Assembly: GCA_900467185.1 (NCBI GenBank)
Contig: UBPA01000008.1
Location: 1-64,000 of the forward strand
Origin: Hyphomicrobiales bacterium
GTDB lineage: Bacteria > Pseudomonadota > Alphaproteobacteria > Rhizobiales > Rhizobiaceae
Reading direction: 5' to 3'
Length of the DNA: 64,000 nt
Below the pieces are notes generated by a model. The model was given only the letters and a program-made list of their open reading frames with translations, ran no database searches and was not told the origin of the DNA. Below are positions 53,773-61,095 of this stretch, piece after piece; position 1 is the stretch's first letter; every line of letters begins with the position of its first letter. A program made the position numbers and the translations under genes.

Positions 53773-54259
53773 AGCTGTTCCCCGCCACGTTCTGTTTTGT
53801 GTAAGTCGGACTGCTATTGGCGCCGATCGAGATCGGCTGGCATGTGCAGAGGGCCTTGGCGACGGCCGAACCCGTGCTGCAGGAAATCGTCCGGGAGCCG
53901 GGCGATCCGGTACGCCGTGCGCGCTTGCCCTGTTCTGGCGGCGTCGGATGTCTGTCCGTGCCGACTGTCGGGTTCTTGGCGGCAATCATGCTGCCGGGTT
54001 TCCGGTTTGTCAAAGGTTCTTCTTTAAGAGAAACAAATTTTCTTCTTAATTTTTAGGCTTGCAAATTTTGTGGGCAGAAAGTGCCTTTGAGGGCAGGGAT
54101 TGACCACTTTCTAGCCTTTTCCGGATCGATTAGACATTGCCGCCGATCATGCCGCGCGACATAATGGTGTGCCGTACCGCGCTCGGGACCATAGACCCTG
54201 TCGCCGCAGAGCCTGCCGGCCTTGCGGGCCGGCACCCTCTTCAACCAACGGGAGACGAT
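53773..54259. promoter_or_regulatory. Divergent promoter region of the methylamine operons, with operator candidate
   Basis: 487 bases without a gene, unusually long for this window. The AT-rich part holds AAGAGAAACAAATTTTCTT (54026-54044), an imperfect inverted repeat (GAGAAA-N5-TTTCTT) that matches a second site upstream of mgsA at 16 of 19 positions. Nearby GCAAATTTTG may belong to the promoter. The part near the permease (53800-54000) is GC-rich and may be gene debris, but no family is recognisable. Confidence 0.5.
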
Positions 54260-54934
54260 GTGTCGGAACCGGCCAAACCTGTCCTATCCAAGCCCGTCAT
54301 CCTCGCCCAGGACCCGCATGCGGTTCGCGAGCCGAAGGAAAACAATCTCGAAATGGCGATCGGCCACGAGGTGCGCGCCTATCGCAAGCGCCTCGGTATC
54401 ACCGTGTCGGATCTTGCGGGCGCGACCGGGCTTTCGGTCGGCATGCTGTCGAAGATCGAGAATGGCAACATCTCACCCTCGCTGACCACGCTGCAATCGC
54501 TGTCGAAGGCGCTCGGCGTGCCGCTGACGGCATTCTTCCGCAGCTTCGAGGAGCCGCGCAACGCGATCTTCGTCAAGGCAGGGGAGGGCGTCAACATCGA
54601 GCGCCGGGGCACGCGTGCCGGCCACCAGTACAGTTTGCTCGGCCATATCGACAACAATACGAGCGGCGTGACGGTCGAGCCCTACCTGATCACGCTGACG
54701 ACCGAATCCGACGTGTTCCCGACCTTCCAGCACGAGGGCATGGAGTTTCTCTACATGCTGGACGGCGCCGTGACCTACCGGCACGGCGACCGGACGTTCG
54801 AGATGGAGGCGGGCGACAGCCTGTTCTTCGACGCCGATGCGCCGCATGGTCCGAGCGAGCTGACGAAGCTGCCCGCGCGCTACCTGTCCATCATTTCCTA
54901 CCCCACCAAGCGCAATGGCGGAGACGGGCAGTGA
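54260..54934 (+). CDS. XRE-cupin transcriptional regulator
   Basis: 224 residues from GTG 54260, which has GGGAG six bases upstream. An N-terminal XRE helix-turn-helix (about 30-90: IGHEVRAYRKRLGITVSDL; GLSVGMLSKIENGNISPS) precedes a C-terminal cupin sensor domain (about 115-215: FQHEGMEFLYMLDGAV, MEAGDSLFFDADAPHGP). Proteins of this type (PuuR-like) respond to amines, amino acids or gamma-glutamyl compounds, which fits the cluster. It lies between the two halves of the methylamine pathway and is the likely local regulator. Confidence 0.9.
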   Translation: MSEPAKPVLSKPVILAQDPHAVREPKENNLEMAIGHEVRAYRKRLGITVSDLAGATGLSVGMLSKIENGNISPSLTTLQSLSKALGVPLTAFFRSFEEPRNAIFVKAGEGVNIERRGTRAGHQYSLLGHIDNNTSGVTVEPYLITLTTESDVFPTFQHEGMEFLYMLDGAVTYRHGDRTFEMEAGDSLFFDADAPHGPSELTKLPARYLSIISYPTKRNGGDGQ

Positions 54935-54941
54935 TTGCCTT

Positions 54942-54960
54942 AAAAGAAAAAAAGTTTCTT
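54942..54960. promoter_or_regulatory. Second copy of the candidate XRE-cupin operator, before mgsA
   Basis: AAAAGAAAAAAAGTTTCTT contains AAGAAA-N5-TTTCTT and aligns with the site at 54026-54044 at 16 of 19 bases. It lies in the 88-base gap between the regulator gene and mgsA, so it could control mgsABC-gmaS separately. Confidence 0.5.
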
Positions 54961-55022
54961 GGTGATTGATATCGCGCAGGGCGCATGTTAGCCATTGACC
55001 ATCGAATAACAGGATGGTGGCG

Positions 55023-55925
55023 ATGTGCGGCATTGTGGGATTGTTTCTCAAAGATGAGACGCTGCGGCCGGAACTCGGCCGAATGCTGTCGGACATGCTG
55101 ATCATCATGACGGACCGGGGCCCGGACTCCGCCGGCATCGCGATCTATAACGCTCCGACAGCCGGCACCTGGAAGCTGACGCTGCAGTCGGCGGAGCCGG
55201 GTGTCGATTTCGCAGGCCTGTCCGAAGCCCTCGCGTCCCGCGACATTCCCGCCCGCGTCACGGTCAAGGATACGCATGCGGTGGTCGAAACGACGGCCGG
55301 CGTTGCCGACGTCCGCGCGTTTCTTCAGGAGGCCCGTCCGCAGATCCGCATCATGGGCACCGGCGAAAGCGTCGAGATCTACAAGGAAACCGGGCTTCCC
55401 CGGGATGTGGTCGACCGGTTCGACGTCCGCGCGATGAGCGGCACGCACGGCATCGGCCACACTCGCATGGCAACGGAATCGGCCGTGACGACGCTCGGGG
55501 CGCATCCGTTTTCGACCGGCGCCGACCAGTGCCTCGTTCACAACGGCTCGCTCTCCAACCACAACAATCTGCGCCGCACGCTGATCCGCGAAGGCATGAC
55601 CTTCGAGACGCAGAACGACAGCGAGGTCGCCGCCGCCTATCTCACCGCCGAGATGGCCAAGGGCAAGGACCTAGGCGAAGCGCTGACCGGCGCGCTCGAC
55701 GATCTCGACGGCTTCTTCACCTTCGTCGTCGGCACGAAATCCGGTTTCGGCGTGGTGCGCGATCCCATCGCCTGCAAGCCGGCCGTCATGGCCGAAACCG
55801 ACCAGTATGTCGCCTTCGGCTCCGAATACCGCGCGCTGGTCAACCTGCCGGGCATCGAGACGGCCCGCGTGTGGGAGCCCGAGCCCGCCACCGTCTATTT
55901 CTGGGATCACGCAAAAGCCGCCTGA
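55023..55925 (+). CDS. mgsA: N-methylglutamate synthase subunit A (class II glutamine amidotransferase)
   Basis: 300 residues. I start at ATG 55023 so that Cys2 (MCGIVGLF) becomes the N-terminal nucleophile after Met removal, as required in class II amidotransferases. RGPDSAG, HNGSLSNHNNLRR and NDSEVAAAYL are family motifs. With MgsB and MgsC it forms the glutamate-synthase-like enzyme that makes N-methylglutamate, transferring methylamine from gamma-glutamylmethylamide or from methylamine directly to 2-oxoglutarate. The same three-gene set is also annotated glxBCD. Confidence 0.9.
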   Translation: MCGIVGLFLKDETLRPELGRMLSDMLIIMTDRGPDSAGIAIYNAPTAGTWKLTLQSAEPGVDFAGLSEALASRDIPARVTVKDTHAVVETTAGVADVRAFLQEARPQIRIMGTGESVEIYKETGLPRDVVDRFDVRAMSGTHGIGHTRMATESAVTTLGAHPFSTGADQCLVHNGSLSNHNNLRRTLIREGMTFETQNDSEVAAAYLTAEMAKGKDLGEALTGALDDLDGFFTFVVGTKSGFGVVRDPIACKPAVMAETDQYVAFGSEYRALVNLPGIETARVWEPEPATVYFWDHAKAA

Positions 55926-55981
55926 GACCCGAGGGGCGCCAGCAAAACGGGACCCGGGCGTCCCCGCCATAGAGGAACACA

Positions 55982-56668
55982 ATGCCGACATTCGATCTGT
56001 CCTCCACGCCGCTGCGCGACCTCAACAGTGCCCTCCACACGCTGTCCAAGGGCGCCAACGACACGGCCTTCGACGTCGTCAATCCGCGCGGTGCCCATGC
56101 GGTCGCCGTCGGCATCGATGCGCCCGTCACCGTCGAGGTGCGCGGTTCCGTCGGCTACTACTGCGCCGGCATGAACGATGGCGGCATCGTCACCGTCCAC
56201 GGTTCGGCAGGGCCGGGGGTCGCCGAAAACATGATGTCGGGCACCGTCGTCATCGAGGGCGATGCCAGCCAGTATGCCGGCGCCACGGGGCAGGGCGGCC
56301 TGCTCGTCATCAAGGGCAATGCGGCCTCGCGCTGCGGCATTTCCATGAAGGGCATCGATATCGTCGTCCATGGCAATATCGGCCATATGTCGGCCTTCAT
56401 GGGCCAGTCGGGCCATCTCGTGGTGCTGGGCGACGCGGGCGATGCGCTGGGCGACAGCCTCTACGAGGCGAAGCTGTTCGTGCGCGGCACCGTAAAGAGC
56501 CTGGGTACCGACTGCATCGAGAAGCCGATGCGGCCGGAACATCTGGAGACCTTGCGCGGGCTGCTCGACAGGGCGGGCGTCACCGATGCGACGCCGCAGG
56601 AGTTCCGGCGCTACGGTTCGGCGCGGACGCTCTACACGTTCAACATCGACAATGCCGACGCGTATTGA
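55982..56668 (+). CDS. mgsB: N-methylglutamate synthase subunit B (GXGXG domain)
   Basis: 228 residues. Right-handed beta-helix of the glutamate-synthase alpha C-terminal type, seen as repeated turns: VEVRGSVGYYCAGMNDGG, VHGSAGPGVAENMMSG, IEGDASQYAGATGQGG and IKGNAASRCGISMKG. Structural subunit between the amidotransferase and the FMN subunit. A 56-base gap separates it from mgsA. Confidence 0.92.
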   Translation: MPTFDLSSTPLRDLNSALHTLSKGANDTAFDVVNPRGAHAVAVGIDAPVTVEVRGSVGYYCAGMNDGGIVTVHGSAGPGVAENMMSGTVVIEGDASQYAGATGQGGLLVIKGNAASRCGISMKGIDIVVHGNIGHMSAFMGQSGHLVVLGDAGDALGDSLYEAKLFVRGTVKSLGTDCIEKPMRPEHLETLRGLLDRAGVTDATPQEFRRYGSARTLYTFNIDNADAY

Positions 56669-56686
56669 AGGCCCGAGGGATCATCC

Positions 56687-58015
56687 ATGAGCTATCACAA
56701 CCCCTATACCCCGCCGCGCAAGTCGGCGACCTTCGATGATGCGACGCTGGCCGAGATCCGCCGCGCCGCCGCCACCGGCATCTACGACATTCGCGGGGCA
56801 GGCACGAAGCGCAAGCTGCCCCATTTCGACGACCTCCTGTTTCTCGGCGCCTCGATCTCGCGCTATCCGCTCGAAGGCTACCGGGAGAAATGCGACACCT
56901 CCGTCGTGCTCGGCACGCGGTTCGCCAAAAAGCCCATCCGCCTGAAGACACCGATCACCATTGCCGGCATGTCGTTCGGGGCCCTTTCCGGCAACGCCAA
57001 GGAAGCGCTCGGCCGCGGTGCGACGATCGCCGGCACCTCGACCACCACGGGCGACGGGGGCATGACCGACGAGGAGCGCGGGCACAGCGAGATGCTGGTC
57101 TACCAGTATCTGCCCTCGCGCTACGGCATGAACCCGCGCGACCTGCGCCGGGCCGATGCGATTGAGATCGTCATCGGGCAGGGCGCCAAGCCCGGCGGCG
57201 GCGGCATGCTGCTCGGCCAGAAGATTTCCGACCGCGTTGCCCAGATGCGCAACCTGCCGAAGGGCATCGACCAGCGCTCGGCCTGCCGCCACCCCGACTG
57301 GACCGGCCCGGACGATCTGGAGATCAAGATCCTCGAACTGCGCGAGATCACCGACTGGGAAAAGCCGATCTATGTGAAGGTCGGCGGCTCCCGCCCCTAT
57401 TACGACACGGCGCTGGCCGTGAAGGCCGGTGCCGATGTGGTGGTGCTCGACGGCATGCAGGGCGGAACGGCGGCGACGCAGGACGTCTTCATCGAGAATG
57501 TCGGCATGCCGATCCTCGCCTGCATCCGCCCGGCCGTCCAGGCGCTGCAGGATCTCGGGCTTCACCGCAGCGTGCAGCTCATCGTCTCCGGCGGCATCCG
57601 CTCGGGCGCGGATGTGGCGAAGGCCCTGGCGCTCGGCGCCGATGCGGTCGCCATCGGCACGGCCGCGCTGGTGGCGCTCGGCGACAACGACCCGAAATGG
57701 GAAGACGAGTACCAGAAGCTCGGCACGACGGCCGGCGCCTATGACGACTGGCACGAGGGCAAGGACCCGGCCGGCATCACCACGCAGGACCCGGAGCTGG
57801 CCGCCCGCCTCGACCCGGTGGCGGCCGGACGGCGCCTTGCCAACTACCTCAAGGTCATGACGCTGGAGGCGCAGACGATCGCGCGCGCCTGCGGCAAGAA
57901 CCACCTGCACAATCTGGAGCCCGAGGACCTCTGCGCGCTGACGATGGAAGCGGCCGCCATGGCGCAGATCCCGCTCGCCGGCACCAGCTGGTATCCGGGC
58001 AAGGGAGGATTTTGA
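56687..58015 (+). CDS. mgsC: N-methylglutamate synthase subunit C (FMN-binding glutamate synthase domain)
   Basis: 442 residues, TIM-barrel glutamate-synthase domain: ITIAGMSFGALSGNAKEALG, TGDGGMTDEERG, IVIGQGAKPGGGGML, KVGGSRPYYDTALAVKAGAD and SGGIRSGADVAKALALGADAVAIG (FMN-phosphate loop). It carries the FMN at which the 2-iminoglutarate-type intermediate is reduced. Follows mgsB after 18 bases. Confidence 0.93.
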   Translation: MSYHNPYTPPRKSATFDDATLAEIRRAAATGIYDIRGAGTKRKLPHFDDLLFLGASISRYPLEGYREKCDTSVVLGTRFAKKPIRLKTPITIAGMSFGALSGNAKEALGRGATIAGTSTTTGDGGMTDEERGHSEMLVYQYLPSRYGMNPRDLRRADAIEIVIGQGAKPGGGGMLLGQKISDRVAQMRNLPKGIDQRSACRHPDWTGPDDLEIKILELREITDWEKPIYVKVGGSRPYYDTALAVKAGADVVVLDGMQGGTAATQDVFIENVGMPILACIRPAVQALQDLGLHRSVQLIVSGGIRSGADVAKALALGADAVAIGTAALVALGDNDPKWEDEYQKLGTTAGAYDDWHEGKDPAGITTQDPELAARLDPVAAGRRLANYLKVMTLEAQTIARACGKNHLHNLEPEDLCALTMEAAAMAQIPLAGTSWYPGKGGF

Positions 58016-58035
58016 AAGACCGTCCTCTCTCCGTG

Positions 58036-58078
58036 GCATTCCCTAAAGACGCAGCAAGCAAGCTTCGCCAGGGAATGC
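58036..58078 (+). other. Inverted repeat between mgsC and gmaS
   Basis: GCATTCCCT (58036-58044) pairs with AGGGAATGC (58070-58078) across a 25-base loop in the 148-base gap. No T-run follows. It might be an attenuator, an mRNA processing site or an operator that sets the ratio of the synthase and gmaS. Confidence 0.4.
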
Positions 58079-58163
58079 TTCGGCCGGACGGCACGGCGGG
58101 ACCGCGTTTGGGAGGATGCGGTTCGCCCTCGTTGAGTGTCTGATAATCCATAAGGGGAACGAC

Positions 58164-59471
58164 GTGACACTGGATCTCTCGACCTATGCCGCCGAACACG
58201 GCATCCGCTATTTCATGATCAGCTATACCGATCTTTTCGGCGCCCAGCGCGCCAAGCTCGTGCCGGCGCAGGCCATCGCCGACATGCAGGCCGATGGCGC
58301 CGGCTTCGCGGGCTTTGCGACCTGGCTCGACCTGTCGCCGGCCCATCCCGATCTCTTCGCCCTGCCGGATCCGTCCTCCGTCATCCAGCTGCCGTGGAAG
58401 AAGGACGTGGCCTGGGTGGCGGCCGATTGCCGGATGGACGACAAGCCGCTCGACCAGGCGCCGCGCGTGCTGTTGAAGCGGCTGGTGGCGGAAGCCGCCG
58501 AGATGGGGCTCAGGGTCAAGACCGGCGTCGAGCCCGAGTTCTTCCTCACCACCGCGGACGGGTCCGTGATTTCCGACGTTTACGACACGGCGGAAAAGCC
58601 CTGCTACGACCAGCAGGCGGTCATGCGGCGGTTCGACGTGATCGCCGAGATCTGCGATGCCATGCTCGAGCTTGGCTGGAAGCCCTATCAGAACGACCAT
58701 GAGGACGCGAACGGCCAGTTCGAGATGAACTGGGAATATGACGATGTGCTTGCCACGGCCGACAAGCACTCCTTCTTCAAGTTCATGGTCAAGTCCATCG
58801 CCGAGAAGCACGGGCTGCGCGCCACCTTCATGCCGAAGCCGTTCAAGGGGCTGACCGGCAATGGCTGCCACGCCCATATCTCCGTCTGGGATCTCGCCGG
58901 CAAGACCAATGTCTTTGCCGATGCCGATATGCCTTTCGGTTTGTCGGCCACCGGCAAGACCTTCCTCGGCGGCATTATGAAACATGCCTCGGCGCTCGCC
59001 GCCATCACCAATCCCACCGTCAATTCCTACAAGCGCATCAACGCGCCGCGCACCGTGTCCGGGGCCACATGGGCGCCGAACACCGTGACATGGACCGGCA
59101 ACAACCGCACGCATATGGTGCGCGTTCCCGGTCCCGGCCGCTTCGAGCTTCGCCTGCCGGACGGCGCCGTCAACCCCTACCTGTTACAGGCAATTATCCT
59201 TGCCGCCGGCATGTCGGGCATGCGCACCAAGGCCGATCCGGGCCCGCACCACGATATCGACATGTACCGCGAGGGCCATACGGTGACCAACGCGCCGCGG
59301 CTGCCGCTGAACCTGCTCGACGCGCTGCGCGACTACGAAAAGGACGAGGCGCTGCAGGCGGCGATGGGCCGGGACTTCTCCGCCGCCTATCTCAAGCTGA
59401 AGCATGGCGAGTGGACGAGCTATTGCAGCCATTTCACCGCCTGGGAGCGCGAAACCACGCTGGACATCTAG
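58164..59471 (+). CDS. gmaS: Gamma-glutamylmethylamide synthetase (glutamine synthetase type III family)
   Basis: 435 residues from GTG 58164, preceded by AAGGGGAAC. Glutamine-synthetase fold: beta-grasp start, GVEPEFFLTT (metal Glu), FEMNWEYDD, GNGCHAHISVWD (ATP/metal His), NSYKRINAPRTVSGATW and the Arg-rich end of the site RTHMVRVPGPGRFELRL. GMAS-type enzymes ligate methylamine to glutamate with ATP, giving gamma-glutamylmethylamide. The neighbouring mgs and mgd genes make this assignment much more likely than plain glutamine synthetase. Confidence 0.92.
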   Translation: MTLDLSTYAAEHGIRYFMISYTDLFGAQRAKLVPAQAIADMQADGAGFAGFATWLDLSPAHPDLFALPDPSSVIQLPWKKDVAWVAADCRMDDKPLDQAPRVLLKRLVAEAAEMGLRVKTGVEPEFFLTTADGSVISDVYDTAEKPCYDQQAVMRRFDVIAEICDAMLELGWKPYQNDHEDANGQFEMNWEYDDVLATADKHSFFKFMVKSIAEKHGLRATFMPKPFKGLTGNGCHAHISVWDLAGKTNVFADADMPFGLSATGKTFLGGIMKHASALAAITNPTVNSYKRINAPRTVSGATWAPNTVTWTGNNRTHMVRVPGPGRFELRLPDGAVNPYLLQAIILAAGMSGMRTKADPGPHHDIDMYREGHTVTNAPRLPLNLLDALRDYEKDEALQAAMGRDFSAAYLKLKHGEWTSYCSHFTAWERETTLDI

Positions 59472-59530
59472 GGTCTCGGATCCGCCGTCCCCTCGACATC
59501 AACCCCGCACCCCCAAGGAAAGGACGCCTC

Positions 59531-60415
59531 TTGAACCCGTTCGTCCTCACCGTCACCTGCACATCGCGGCGCGGCATCGTTGCCGCCATCTCGACCTATC
59601 TCGCCGACCAGCACTGCAACATCGTTGACAGCGCCCAGTTCGACGACCTTGAGACCGGTCGCTTCTTCATGCGCATCGGGTTTCGCTCGGAAGACGGCCT
59701 GCCGCTCGACGCGATCGCGGCCGGCTTTGCCGCGATTGCCGAACCTTTCGCCATGGACTACCGCTTCCACGATCCGGCCGCGCCGATGAAGGTCGTGCTG
59801 ATGGTGTCGCGCTTCGGACACTGCCTCAACGACATTCTCTACCGCTGGAAGATCGGCGCCCTGCCGATCGAGATCGTCGCCGTGGTTTCCAACCATTTCG
59901 ACTACCAGAAGGTGGTCGTCAACCACGACATTCCCTTCCACCATATCCCCGTGACCAAGGCCAACAAGCCGGAGGCGGAGGCGCGGATTCTCTACCTCAT
60001 CGAGCAGTCCGGCGCCGATCTCGTCGTGCTCGCCCGCTATATGCAGGTTCTCTCGGATGCCATGTGCGCGCGCATGCCGGGCCGGATCATCAATATCCAT
60101 CACTCTTTCCTGCCAAGCTTCAAGGGCGCGAACCCCTACAAACAGGCCTATGGCCGTGGCGTGAAGCTGATCGGCGCGACGGCGCATTATGTGACGGCGG
60201 AACTCGACGAAGGCCCGATCATCGAGCAGGACGTGGCTCGCATCACCCATGCGCAAAGTGCTGCCGACTACGTCTCCATCGGCCGGGACGTCGAGGCGCA
60301 GGTGCTGTCGCGCGCCATCCACGCGCATATCCATCACCGCGTCTTCCTCAACGGCAACCGCACCGTCGTCTTTCCGGCAAGCCCCGGCGGCTACGCCTCC
60401 GAGCGGATGGGCTGA
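59531..60415 (+). CDS. purU: Formyltetrahydrofolate deformylase
   Basis: 294 residues from TTG 59531, which has AAGGA-like sequence at proper spacing. An N-terminal ACT domain (about 1-80) precedes the formyltransferase-type hydrolase domain with INIHHSFLPSFKGANPY (catalytic His) and AELDEGPIIEQD (catalytic Asp). It hydrolyses 10-formyl-THF to formate and THF. In methylamine clusters it returns THF for Tdm, DmmD and Mgd and passes C1 on as formate. 59 bases after gmaS. Confidence 0.93.
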   Translation: MNPFVLTVTCTSRRGIVAAISTYLADQHCNIVDSAQFDDLETGRFFMRIGFRSEDGLPLDAIAAGFAAIAEPFAMDYRFHDPAAPMKVVLMVSRFGHCLNDILYRWKIGALPIEIVAVVSNHFDYQKVVVNHDIPFHHIPVTKANKPEAEARILYLIEQSGADLVVLARYMQVLSDAMCARMPGRIINIHHSFLPSFKGANPYKQAYGRGVKLIGATAHYVTAELDEGPIIEQDVARITHAQSAADYVSIGRDVEAQVLSRAIHAHIHHRVFLNGNRTVVFPASPGGYASERMG

Positions 60416-60425
60416 CGCCCCTCAT

Positions 60426-60530
60426 CGGTTTCCGGTCTGATCGCTTTGTGAACCGGAAACAAGAACCATCGAGCATCTCTGGCCGGAAGGCCAGATTTTC
60501 AATGGACGGACTACGGTTTCCGGTCTGATC
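60426..60530. terminator. Convergent terminator region with 17-bp direct repeat
   Basis: CGGTTTCCGGTCTGATC occurs at 60426-60442 and again at 60514-60530. Each copy starts a hairpin: GTTTCCGGT with ACCGGAAAC (near 60428-60460), and ACGGTTTCCGG with CCGGAACCGT (near 60513-60543). Between them lies CTGGCC-GGAA-GGCCAG (60479-60494) followed by ATTTT, a good rho-independent terminator for purU. The stack stops transcription from both sides. Confidence 0.75.
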
Positions 60531-60543
60531 AGCCGGAACCGTA

Positions 60544-61095
60544 TCAGTCTTCGAGAAACTCTGCGCTCATGCGGGCGAGGTCGTCCCACAGGCTCTGGGC
60601 GAAGCCGCGCAGGACCATGATCTCGAAGGCCTCGTCTCCGATACGGGTGACATGGGCGGCGATGTGGCCGACGAGCGTCGTCGTGGCCTCTCCCACCGGA
60701 AAGCGCGTCAAGGCGAGATCGACTGCCGTGCCCTTGGCCAGCATCCGCTCGACCATCGGGCCGCTTGCCCGGATACGGACACGGCCCGCACTCTGGTCCA
60801 CGCCGAAAGCCTCTGGCTGAAGAGCGGCGAGAATGTCGCCAAGCTCGGCATGCGTCTTCGCCCGGTCGCCGACGATGAACCACTGACCGGGACCGGCCGC
60901 ACGCACCGCCTGCGGCGCGCCGTCGGAAAGGGGCGCAAGCCGTTCCATCGCAAGCGGGGCGTGGGGCGTGCCCAGCACCTGGATGACGTGCCCCTCCGGC
61001 AGCGCCTCCAGCCGGATCGCCCGGCTGACAAGGCGCGTGCAGCCCCGAAGCGCCGGCTGTGGTGTGAGGGGGCGTGTGATGCGAAGATCAGACAT
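60544..61095 (-). CDS. mgdD: N-methylglutamate dehydrogenase subunit D (sarcosine oxidase gamma family)
   Basis: 183 residues, SoxG-like. FIVGDRAKTHAELGDIL, DQSAGRVRIRASGPMVERML and AVDLALTRFPVGEATTTLVGHI are typical. Heterotetrameric sarcosine-oxidase-like enzymes next to mgs and gmaS are N-methylglutamate dehydrogenases, which regenerate glutamate and load the methyl group on THF. Overlaps mgdC by 8 bases. Confidence 0.88.
   Translation of the reverse strand: MSDLRITRPLTPQPALRGCTRLVSRAIRLEALPEGHVIQVLGTPHAPLAMERLAPLSDGAPQAVRAAGPGQWFIVGDRAKTHAELGDILAALQPEAFGVDQSAGRVRIRASGPMVERMLAKGTAVDLALTRFPVGEATTTLVGHIAAHVTRIGDEAFEIMVLRGFAQSLWDDLARMSAEFLED

Noticed and set aside
58164-59471. Reading gmaS as ordinary glutamine synthetase
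   Set aside because: Length and type-III-like sequence together with adjacent mgsABC, purU and mgdCD favour gamma-glutamylmethylamide synthetase.
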